Of a DNA stretch of 7,360 bases, positions 1 to 5,180 are shown piece by piece. A program made the translations under genes and the position numbers. The DNA is from Pedococcus sp. (lineage in GTDB: Bacteria; Actinomycetota; Actinomycetes; Actinomycetales; Dermatophilaceae), in assembly GCA_025936615.1 (NCBI GenBank), contig JAICSZ010000102.1:1-7360 (forward strand), read 5' to 3'. Position 1 is the stretch's first letter. The number at the start of each line of letters is the position of its first letter. The notes beneath the pieces are model-generated. The model saw only the letters and a list, made by a program, of their open reading frames with translations, was not told where the DNA came from and searched no databases.

Positions 1-1
1 C

Positions 2-841
2 GTGGGGCCAGGCATCACGGGGTTGCTCGGCCCGAACGGCGCGGGCAAGACCACCCTCATCGCGATGATGGCCGGCTTCCTCGCCCCGTCGGCGGGGTCG
101 GCAACCCTGGAGGGCAAGAAGATCTGGCGCAACACGGACGTCTACCGCTCGATCGGCCTGGTGCCCGAGCGGGAGGTGAGCTTCGGCTACCTCACGGGTC
201 GCCAGTTCGTCCGGGCCAACGCGGAGCTCCACGGCCTTGCAGACCCCGGCGCCGCGACCGAGCGGGCGCTCGCGGTCGTCGAGATGGTCGAGCCGGCCGA
301 GCGCCGGATCGGCACGTACTCCAAGGGGATGCGGCAGCGGGTCAAGCTGGCCTCGGCCCTGGTCCACGACCCCGGCGTGCTGCTGCTGGACGAGCCGTTC
401 AACGGCGTCGACCCACGCCAGCGACTCCACCTGATGTCGCTGCTGCGCCGGATGGGCGCCGAGGGCCGGACCGTGCTGTTCAGCTCGCACATCCTCGAGG
501 AGGTGGAGCAGGTCGCCCGGCAGATCGAGGTGGTGGTCTCCGGCCGGCACGCGGCCTCGGGAGACTTCGGGCAGATCCGCCGGCTCATGACCGACCGCCC
601 CGTGCAGTACGTCGTCGTCAGCGACGACGACCGCAGCCTCGCGAGCGCGCTCATCACCGAGCCGTCCGTCGTCGCTGTGTCCCTGCGCCGGGACGGGGGT
701 CTGGACGTGGCGGTGAGCGACTTCGGTGCCTTTGCCCACCAGCTGCCGCAGCTGGCCCGCGACCGCGGGGTGCGGATCCTCGAGCTGGTGCCGACCGACG
801 AGTCGCTCGAGAGCGTGTTCGCCTACCTGGTGGGAGCCTGA
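2..841 (+). CDS. ABC transporter ATP-binding protein (ABC-2 exporter type), 5'-truncated
   Basis: This is the nucleotide-binding subunit that hydrolyses ATP on the cytoplasmic face to power an ABC-2 type exporter. In the visible 279 residues, Walker A (GPNGAGKT) is at 10-17, the signature motif (YSKGM) at 106-110, Walker B (VLLLDE) at 126-131 and the H-loop histidine at 163 (SSHILEE). The segment after about residue 185 is the variable C-terminal extension common in this group. Walker A normally lies some 30 residues from the N-terminus, so the GTG at position 2 is almost certainly internal and the true start lies left of the window. The usual Q-loop glutamine is replaced by glutamate (LVPER, E56), a substitution known in ABC-2 ATPases. 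The stop is 2 bp before the permease gene, so the two form one operon. The substrate cannot be read from the sequence. Family call is firm; substrate unknown. Confidence 0.93.
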   Translation: MGPGITGLLGPNGAGKTTLIAMMAGFLAPSAGSATLEGKKIWRNTDVYRSIGLVPEREVSFGYLTGRQFVRANAELHGLADPGAATERALAVVEMVEPAERRIGTYSKGMRQRVKLASALVHDPGVLLLDEPFNGVDPRQRLHLMSLLRRMGAEGRTVLFSSHILEEVEQVARQIEVVVSGRHAASGDFGQIRRLMTDRPVQYVVVSDDDRSLASALITEPSVVAVSLRRDGGLDVAVSDFGAFAHQLPQLARDRGVRILELVPTDESLESVFAYLVGA

Positions 842-843
842 CC

Positions 844-1551
844 GTGAACCCGACGATCCTGCGCCTGTCGACCCAGGCCCTGTTCGGACGGCGACGCGGC
901 GTGCTGCTCCTGCTCATCCCGGCCCTGCTGGTGGTGCTGGCGGTGGTGGTGCGGCTGGTCGCCGGTAGCGGCTCGGGGTACGACGCGGTCATCGGGCTGG
1001 GGTTCACGCTGGCCCTGCCGATCGTGGCACTGCTCGCGGCCTCCGCGGTCCTCGGACCGGAGATCGACGACGGGTCGATCGTCTACCTGCTCGCGAAGCC
1101 GGTGAGCCGGCACGCGGTCGCGCTGAGCAAGTATGCCGCCGCCTGGGTCGCGACCATGGGCCTCGGCGCCGCGCCGCTGCTGGTCTGCGGCCTGGTGCTG
1201 GACGCCGGTGACCCCCGCCGCGCGCTCGCCTGGACCCTGGGTGCGGCAGTCGCCGGCACGGCATACACGGCGCTCTTCCTCGCCCTCGCGGCGCTCACCC
1301 GTCACGCGGTCGTGATCGGGCTCGTCTTCGCGCTGCTCTGGGAGGGCCTCCTCGGCCAGGTGCTCTCCGGGGTGAAGTGGGTCGCGATCGGGCCGTGGGG
1401 CGAGGCCGTGGCGGCCGCGGTGAGTGATCGCGTGGACAGGTCGGGCATCGGGGTCGGCTACGCACTGGTCGCCGCCGCGGTGGTCACTGCGGCGACGTTG
1501 TGGTTCGCGGGCGACCGGCTCCGCTCGTTCACCCTCCGCGGCGACGAGTAG
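844..1551 (+). CDS. ABC-2 type transporter permease subunit
   Basis: This is an integral membrane subunit of 235 residues, the partner of the ATPase just upstream. About six hydrophobic segments are visible, near residues 19-41, 48-70, 94-118, 129-152, 155-173 and 202-222. The region GPEIDDGSIVYLLAKPVSR (71-89), between the second and third segments, matches the typical ABC-2 permease cytoplasmic motif (E-x-E/D-DG-T/S-I-x-Y-LL-A/S-x-PVSR). The GTG start is supported by a GGGAG ribosome-binding site at 832-836, inside the end of the upstream gene, and by the 2-bp gap, which suggests translational coupling. The protein ends with a short charged tail. The last gene of this operon meets the DUF3500 gene tail to tail with only 5 bp between stop codons. 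Whether the transporter exports a drug, peptide or lipid cannot be told. Confidence 0.88.
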   Translation: MNPTILRLSTQALFGRRRGVLLLLIPALLVVLAVVVRLVAGSGSGYDAVIGLGFTLALPIVALLAASAVLGPEIDDGSIVYLLAKPVSRHAVALSKYAAAWVATMGLGAAPLLVCGLVLDAGDPRRALAWTLGAAVAGTAYTALFLALAALTRHAVVIGLVFALLWEGLLGQVLSGVKWVAIGPWGEAVAAAVSDRVDRSGIGVGYALVAAAVVTAATLWFAGDRLRSFTLRGDE

Positions 1552-1556
1552 CCCGG

Positions 1557-2525
1557 TCAGCGGCGCGGGCCGGCGGCGTAGTGCTGCGCCAGGAGGTCGT
1601 CGCCCCAGTCGTGCCGCAGGTCGCGCCAGACGCTGTGGATGTGGTTCGCGTCGTCCTGGGTGTTGTCGTACTCGAGCAGGAACGTCGGCCCGAGCACCGA
1701 GTAGTAGTGCCCCTCGCCCGGACGCGCGCCCCCCGCCCAGGCGAACCGGATCTCGTCCAGCCCGGCCTCCTGGGCATCGGCCCAGGCAGCACGCGCGGCC
1801 GGCTCGGCGGTGCGGTCGAGGTAGTGCCGCACCAGCCGCTGGAGCAGTGCCTGCTGGCCGGCGTCGAGGTCGCCGTGCCCGATGCCGCTGGCCACGACTG
1901 ACGGGTCGGCGACCGGGTCGTGGCGGGTGATGATGTCGGACGGAGCAGTGCCCGAGGTGACCGCCTGCCGGCGCTGGCCGTCGTCCAGCGTGGTGAGCAG
2001 CTTGCGGGCCAGGTCCTCCTCGGTGGTCAGCACCCGCAGCCCTTGGTGTGGCCCGGACGGCACGGTGGCTGGCTCGGTGCCGAAGAAGCTCGGCGTCACG
2101 GCGACCTCGGTACCGACAACCGCCACGTGGACAGCGAGGTGGTGGCCGTTGACCCGCCAGGCCCAAGCTGGGTCACCGGGGGAGCCGAACACCCGGAACC
2201 AGAAGCGGTCGTCACCCGGCTGCGGGTTTCCCCCAGCCAGCTCGCGCCGGATGAAGTCGAGCTCGATGACCGCACGCGCGGTCCGCGCCCCTCCGGCGCT
2301 GCACCCGGTATCGAGCAGGGCCAGGGCGAGGTCGCGCTGGTCGGGCGACATCACGGCGAGCGGCAGCCCGTCGCGCGGACCGGGCAGATAGCTCCACTGC
2401 TGGTATGCCGGGTCGTCGAGCTGCGCACCCATCTCCACGTGCTGGCGCTCCTCGAGCGCCGCGATGAAGGCCGTGGCCGCGGTGCGCATGGTGTCGACGA
2501 GCTGGGTGGTGCTGGTCGCTGCCAT
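1557..2525 (-). CDS. DUF3500 family protein
   Basis: The product is a 322-residue soluble protein that I recognise as DUF3500, a family of unknown biochemical function. Diagnostic stretches are WSYLPGPRDGLPL (44-56), the Trp/Phe-rich core RFWFRVFGSPGDPAWAW (107-123) followed by NGHHLAVHV (126-134), PSFFGTEPA (145-153), and the C-terminal block from residue 280 with EYDNTQ, DDANHIHSVWRD and GDDLLAQHY. The His-rich NHIHS and NGHH segments suggest metal binding, but that is inference. The ATG at 2525 is chosen because GGAAGGTGG lies about 6-14 bases before it and the family's N-terminal helix begins soon after. The open frame runs further upstream to 2720, but that part lies over pyrE and lacks family features. 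There is no signal peptide or membrane segment. The gene is divergent from pyrE with a 70-bp shared upstream region and appears to be transcribed alone. Confidence 0.88.
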   Translation of the reverse strand: MAATSTTQLVDTMRTAATAFIAALEERQHVEMGAQLDDPAYQQWSYLPGPRDGLPLAVMSPDQRDLALALLDTGCSAGGARTARAVIELDFIRRELAGGNPQPGDDRFWFRVFGSPGDPAWAWRVNGHHLAVHVAVVGTEVAVTPSFFGTEPATVPSGPHQGLRVLTTEEDLARKLLTTLDDGQRRQAVTSGTAPSDIITRHDPVADPSVVASGIGHGDLDAGQQALLQRLVRHYLDRTAEPAARAAWADAQEAGLDEIRFAWAGGARPGEGHYYSVLGPTFLLEYDNTQDDANHIHSVWRDLRHDWGDDLLAQHYAAGPRR

Positions 2526-2548
2526 GACGTCCACCTTCCGGCAGGATG

Positions 2549-2574
2549 CCTTCCGGCTCAACTGGGTTGTCCGG
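2549..2574. promoter_or_regulatory. Divergent intergenic region with imperfect dyad, possible operator
   Basis: Between the DUF3500 and pyrE starts lies an imperfect inverted repeat, CCGG-N2-CAAC-N3-GTTG-N1-CCGG (2553-2574), just upstream of the pyrE -10-like box at 2582-2587. It overlaps a direct repeat, CCTTCCGGC at 2534-2542 and again at 2549-2557, whose first copy on the minus strand is part of the DUF3500 ribosome-binding site. Position would suit an operator controlling one or both genes. No regulator is identifiable, and a short dyad can arise by chance in GC-rich DNA. Confidence 0.25.
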
Positions 2575-2581
2575 CGGTGGC

Positions 2582-2587
2582 TAGGGT
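2582..2587 (+). promoter_or_regulatory. -10-like box of pyrE, probably leaderless
   Basis: TAGGGT matches the actinobacterial -10 form TANNNT. It ends 8 bases before the GTG start of pyrE, so the transcript would start at or within a couple of bases of the start codon, as in leaderless actinobacterial mRNAs. No good -35 hexamer stands 17-18 bases upstream. The alternative reading is that GTGAGG at 2586-2591 is a Shine-Dalgarno sequence with a promoter further upstream. Confidence 0.5.
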
Positions 2588-2595
2588 GAGGCCCT

Positions 2596-3183
2596 GTGAC
2601 CGAAGCACCGCAGACCGCCACCAACGCGAGCACGGACATCGCCGCCGCCCGCGCCCGACTGCTCGAGATCATCAAGGACAAGGCCATCGTGCACGGCCGC
2701 GTCACCTTGTCCTCGGGCAAGGAGGCCGACTACTACGTCGACCTGCGCCGGATCACCCTCGAGGGAGAGGCCTCGCCGCTGGTCGGGGTCGTCGTGCGCG
2801 ACCTGGTCGAGGACCTGGACTACGACGCGATCGGTGGCCTCACCCTCGGCGCGGACCCGGTGGCCACCGCCGTGCTGCACGCCAGCGCGTCGGCTGGTGA
2901 CCGCAAGGACGCCTTCGTGGTGCGCAAGGCTGGCAAGGCCCACGGTCTCCAGCAGCGGATCGAGGGCCCCTCGGTCGAGGGCCGGCGTGTGGTCGTCGTC
3001 GAGGACACCTCCACCTCGGGGGCCTCGGCGCTCGAGGCCGTAGAGGCCGTCCGCGCGGCGGGCGGCGAGGTCGTCGCGGTCGCGTCGATCGCCGACAGGG
3101 ACACCGGCGCGGGTGAGAAGTTCGCGGAGGCTGGGCTGGAGTACCGCTTCGTCTACGGGCTGCAGGACCTCGGCCTGGCCTGA
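2596..3183 (+). CDS. pyrE: Orotate phosphoribosyltransferase
   Basis: This cytoplasmic enzyme joins orotate and phosphoribosyl pyrophosphate to give orotidine 5'-phosphate, the fifth step of de novo pyrimidine synthesis. The 195-residue length is usual for actinobacterial PyrE. Visible motifs are LSSGKEADYYVDLRR (38-52), GGLTLGADPVATA (80-92), the flexible catalytic loop VRKAGKAHG (109-117, with K111, K114 and H116), and the PRPP-binding signature VVVVEDTSTSG (132-142). The GTG start at 2596 is the only one that fits the family N-terminus, since the conserved core begins soon after. The gene is flanked by a divergent DUF3500 gene and by the stress operon downstream, which has its own promoter, so pyrE looks monocistronic and away from other pyr genes. 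Residues 1-14 are a non-conserved polar leader. Confidence 0.96.
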   Translation: MTEAPQTATNASTDIAAARARLLEIIKDKAIVHGRVTLSSGKEADYYVDLRRITLEGEASPLVGVVVRDLVEDLDYDAIGGLTLGADPVATAVLHASASAGDRKDAFVVRKAGKAHGLQQRIEGPSVEGRRVVVVEDTSTSGASALEAVEAVRAAGGEVVAVASIADRDTGAGEKFAEAGLEYRFVYGLQDLGLA

Positions 3184-3200
3184 CAGGCGTGCCGAGCTCG

Positions 3201-3224
3201 TCTCCCTGACAGACGGAGGGGAGA
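3201..3224 (+). terminator. Possible weak terminator hairpin after pyrE
   Basis: TCTCCCT (3201-3207) can pair with GGGGAGA (3218-3224), including one G-U pair, around a 10-base loop. It lies 17 bases after the pyrE stop and just before the stress-type promoter, a sensible place to end the pyrE transcript. There is no T-run, which is common for actinobacterial terminators but also makes the call weak. Confidence 0.3.
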
Positions 3225-3226
3225 AG

Positions 3227-3253
3227 GTTTGCCGCGGCCCCGGAAGGGGGTAT
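3227..3253 (+). promoter_or_regulatory. SigB/SigF-type stress promoter (GTTT-N17-GGGTAT)
   Basis: GTTT at 3227-3230 and GGGTAT at 3248-3253 are 17 bases apart. This is the known layout of promoters for the general-stress sigma group of actinobacteria (mycobacterial SigF, streptomycete SigB: GTTT, about 14-17 bases, GGGTAT or GGGTAC). It lies 58 bases before the ATG of the three-gene envelope-protein operon, leaving a leader of about 50 bases with a good ribosome-binding site. Two half-sites at correct spacing in the only plausible promoter region make chance unlikely, though no transcript start is shown here. Confidence 0.72.
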
Positions 3254-3311
3254 CCCTGCCCTGCCCAGATCGCACCGCGCGGTCGGCAACCAGGTCAGGG
3301 AGGGAGCAGCC

Positions 3312-4040
3312 ATGACCCAGAGCTACGAGAGCCACACCCCGCCCCAAGCGGCGCAGGAGACGTCGACAACGGGGGGAGCAGCCTCAGCAACGCCACCGGC
3401 GTCGGGGTCGACGTCGACGAGTGAGGTTGCGAAGGAGCAGACTCGATCGGTCGGTGCAGACGCCAAGGAGGGCGGCCGTCACGTCGCCGACGTCGCCAGG
3501 GAAGAGACCCGCAACGTCGCCGAGGAGACGAAGAACCAGGCGCGAGACCTGTGGGAACAGACCCGTTCGGAGCTGGTCGACCAGGCGGGCCAGCAGCAGC
3601 GGCGCGTCGCGGACGGCCTCAGGTCGCTGGGCCAGGAGCTGTCGTCCATGGCGGACGGCTCGGGCCAGCAGGGCTTGGCCAGCGACTTGGCGGGCCGCAG
3701 CGCCGAACAGGCCCACAAGCTGGCGGCCTACCTCGACGGGCGTGAGCCCGGGGCACTGCTCGAGGAGGTCAGGCGGTTCGCCCGCCGGCGGCCGGGGACC
3801 TTCCTCGCCGTCGCTGCCGGGGTCGGCGTGGCAGCTGGACGGCTCAGCCGCGGCATGATGCCCGAGCACCACGACGACGAGCCGGCACACCCTTCAGGCA
3901 CGTCTGCCACCGCTGCCACCGGGTACGTGCCCGCCACCTCTGCGGCCCGCGACACCACCGAGCGCCGGCCCTACGGGGATCACGTCGTGACCACCGAGCC
4001 GACTGGTGGCGAGTCGGGATCCTGGGCGACCCGACCATGA
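3312..4040 (+). CDS. LEA-like membrane-anchored protein, putative envelope stress protein
   Basis: The product is a 242-residue hypothetical protein of a type often seen beside holin-like and DUF3618 genes in actinobacteria. Residues 1-36 are a disordered Ser/Thr/Pro/Ala-rich head. Residues 39-60 and 61-82 are two copies of a 22-residue amphipathic repeat (VA-K/R-E-x-TR-x-V...), resembling the 11-mer periodicity of LEA proteins. Residues 83-135 continue as a polar helix. YLDGREPGALLEEVRRFARRRPG (about 140-162) leads into a short Gly/Ala-rich hydrophobic helix (162-177), a DUF883/ElaB-like glycine-zipper anchor. The tail (180-242) is hydrophilic and disordered. The ATG has a strong GGGAGGGAG site 5-13 bases upstream. 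The stop overlaps the next start (ATGA), and the stress promoter lies directly upstream. A role in membrane association under stress is inferred; no enzymatic motif is present. Confidence 0.85.
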   Translation: MTQSYESHTPPQAAQETSTTGGAASATPPASGSTSTSEVAKEQTRSVGADAKEGGRHVADVAREETRNVAEETKNQARDLWEQTRSELVDQAGQQQRRVADGLRSLGQELSSMADGSGQQGLASDLAGRSAEQAHKLAAYLDGREPGALLEEVRRFARRRPGTFLAVAAGVGVAAGRLSRGMMPEHHDDEPAHPSGTSATAATGYVPATSAARDTTERRPYGDHVVTTEPTGGESGSWATRP

Positions 4041-4465
4041 GCACCGACTACGACGCCAGGGGCGAGCCCGTCGAGGGCCGGCCGCTGGGCTCGGTCGGCG
4101 AGCTCCTGGGCGACATCAGCCGCGACATCTCGACGCTGATGCGCCAGGAGGTCGCGCTCGCCAAGGCAGAGGTCCGGGAGTCTGCACGCCACGCGGGCAC
4201 CGGTGCGGGGCTGCTCGGCGGGGCTGCCCTGGGTGCGAACTTCGTCCTCCTGTTCCTCTCGCTCGCCCTGTGGTGGGCGCTGGGCGAGGGCGCCGGCCTG
4301 GGGCTGGGCTGGTCAGCCCTCATCGTCGCCGCCATCTGGGCGGTCATCGCAGCGGTCCTCGCCGTGGTCGGCCGCAACAAGGTGCAGCAGGTGAAGGGAG
4401 TCCCGCGAACCGTGGAGACGACCAAGGAGATTCCGGATGCGTTGAGAGGAAGGGACAACCCGTGA
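4037..4465 (+). CDS. Holin-like superfamily III protein (PF07332/DUF1469 type)
   Basis: This small membrane protein of 142 residues belongs to the Phage_holin_3_6 family. An amphipathic N-terminal helix carries the hallmark LMRQEVALAKAEVRE (34-48). Two hydrophobic hairpin segments follow, near 56-83 (Gly-rich, then LLFLSLALWWAL) and 89-112 (LGWSALIVAAIWAVIAAVLAVVG), and then a short charged tail with the PRTVETTKEIPDAL element typical of the family. Despite the family name, chromosomal members have no proven lytic role, and nothing phage-like surrounds this gene. The ATG overlaps the upstream stop by 4 bases and its own stop overlaps the next GTG by 4 bases, so all three proteins are probably translated together. 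A membrane-scaffold role beside the two LEA-like partners is inference. Confidence 0.87.
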   Translation: MSTDYDARGEPVEGRPLGSVGELLGDISRDISTLMRQEVALAKAEVRESARHAGTGAGLLGGAALGANFVLLFLSLALWWALGEGAGLGLGWSALIVAAIWAVIAAVLAVVGRNKVQQVKGVPRTVETTKEIPDALRGRDNP

Positions 4466-5064
4466 GCGAGAACCCGGAGCAGATTCGACAGGACATCGAG
4501 GTCACGCGGGGGCGGCTGAGTGACGACGTCGACGTCCTCACCGAGACCGTGCGGCCGAGCAACGTGGCCCGCCGACAGGCGGACAAGGTCAGCGGCCGGG
4601 CGGCGGAGCTCAAGCACCGCGTCATGGGCGTCGCCGACGACGCCCACAGCCGCACCACCGGGGCCGGCTCATCGGTGGGCGAGAAGGCGTCCGAGCTCGG
4701 CGACAAGGCCGGCGAGGTGCCGCATATGGCCCGTCGGCAGACACGGGGGAACCCCCTTGCCGCTGGGCTGATCGCCCTCGGCGCGGGCTGGCTGGTCGGC
4801 TCACTCCTCCCCGCCAGTGAGCGTGAGCGGCAGGCGGCGGAGCAGCTCAGGGACAAGGCGCAGCCGCTCGTCGAGGAGGCGAAGAGCGTCGCCCAGGAGA
4901 CGGCCCAGGAGCTCAAGCAGCCTGCCCGGGAGGCCGCCGAGGCGGTGAAGCAGTCGGCCACGGAGTCGGCCCAGACCGTCAAGGACGAGGGCCGCTCCAC
5001 GGCGCAGGAGGTGCAAGGGTCGGCGACCGACGCCGCCGACACGATCCGGCAGAGCAGGGAGTAG
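4462..5064 (+). CDS. DUF3618 protein with C-terminal 11-residue LEA-like repeats
   Basis: The product is a 200-residue protein of unknown function. Residues 3-30 (EQIRQDIEVTRGRLSDDVDVL core) are the DUF3618 signature, normally I-R-x-D-I-E-x-T-R-x-x-L-x-x-x-V-x-x-L. A polar helix follows, then one Gly/Ala-rich membrane segment at about 97-117 (NPLAAGLIALGAGWLVGSLLP). From 129 to 194 the tail is six uninterrupted 11-residue units rich in Ala, Lys, Glu, Gln and Thr, as in group 3 LEA proteins. The GTG at 4462 is chosen because it overlaps the upstream stop (GTGA), has GAGGAAGGG at 4446-4454, and begins right at the conserved domain. The frame is open back to 4006, but that part is noise over the holin-like gene. 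It is the last gene of the operon, followed by a strong hairpin. Confidence 0.87.
   Translation: MSENPEQIRQDIEVTRGRLSDDVDVLTETVRPSNVARRQADKVSGRAAELKHRVMGVADDAHSRTTGAGSSVGEKASELGDKAGEVPHMARRQTRGNPLAAGLIALGAGWLVGSLLPASERERQAAEQLRDKAQPLVEEAKSVAQETAQELKQPAREAAEAVKQSATESAQTVKDEGRSTAQEVQGSATDAADTIRQSRE
4846..5043 (+). repeat. Six tandem 11-residue coding repeats (LEA-like)
   Basis: Codons 129-194 of the DUF3618 gene encode six contiguous 11-mers: LRDKAQPLVEE, AKSVAQETAQE, LKQPAREAAEA, VKQSATESAQT, VKDEGRSTAQE and VQGSATDAADT. A hydrophobic residue (L, V or A) opens each unit, usually followed by Lys, and Ala or Thr recur at fixed places. The DNA itself is diverged, so the periodicity is kept at the protein level rather than by recent duplication. 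Confidence 0.75.
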
Positions 5065-5080
5065 CCGGACTCACCCCCAG

Positions 5081-5123
5081 CGGCGCCCGGGCCAGCACGG
5101 TCCGGGCGCCGCCCGGTGCTGGC
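5081..5123 (+). terminator. Strong hairpin ending the stress operon, with overlapping second stem
   Basis: CGGCGCCCGG (5081-5090) and CCGGGCGCCG (5102-5111) form a perfect 10-bp stem with an 11-base loop, starting 17 bases after the DUF3618 stop. It has no T-run, so it fits the T-less terminator style common in actinobacteria. Part of the loop, GCCAGCAC (5091-5098), is also perfectly complementary to GTGCTGGC (5116-5123) beyond the stem, giving either a competing hairpin or a pseudoknot topology. Confidence 0.7.
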
Positions 5124-5145
5124 AGCCGGCTCGCAGACCTCCCAC

Positions 5146-5151
5146 TAGGAT
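5146..5151 (+). promoter_or_regulatory. -10-like box of lemA
   Basis: TAGGAT fits the actinobacterial TANNNT -10 form and stands 29 bases before the lemA ATG, leaving a short leader with the GGGGAG ribosome-binding site at 5171-5176. No convincing -35 hexamer is found 16-19 bases upstream. Together with the hairpin before it, this suggests that lemA starts its own transcription unit. Confidence 0.5.
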
Positions 5152-5180
5152 CGGCCGCAACCGACAGACAGGGGAGTCCC

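Noticed and set aside
823..2166. Long minus-strand open frame of 447 residues
   Set aside because: It is antisense to the permease gene and in another frame of the DUF3500 gene. The translation is Arg/Pro/Gly-rich without domains, the usual shadow of GC-rich coding DNA.
2526..2720. N-terminal extension of the DUF3500 frame to 2720
   Set aside because: It would overlap the start of pyrE, has no family similarity, and the ATG at 2525 has a good ribosome-binding site.
1920..2900. Plus-strand open frame of 326 residues across DUF3500 and pyrE
   Set aside because: It crosses two well-supported genes in wrong frames and contains no recognisable domain.
3238..3249. CCCC-GGAA-GGGG mini hairpin inside the promoter spacer
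   Set aside because: It lies upstream of the expected transcript start, so it would not be in RNA, and a 4-bp G/C stem is unremarkable here.
3919..3925. Further GGGTAC/GGGTAT words inside genes (also near 976 and 5767)
   Set aside because: None has a GTTT 14-17 bases upstream or a gene start downstream, so they are not counted as stress promoters.
4006..4461. Upstream extension of the DUF3618 frame
   Set aside because: This stretch overlaps the holin-like gene in another frame and reads as Arg/Gly-rich noise. The conserved domain starts right after the GTG at 4462.
4037..4465. Holin-like gene as a sign of a prophage
   Set aside because: No endolysin, integrase, structural gene or att-like repeat is nearby, and this family is widespread as a chromosomal membrane protein.
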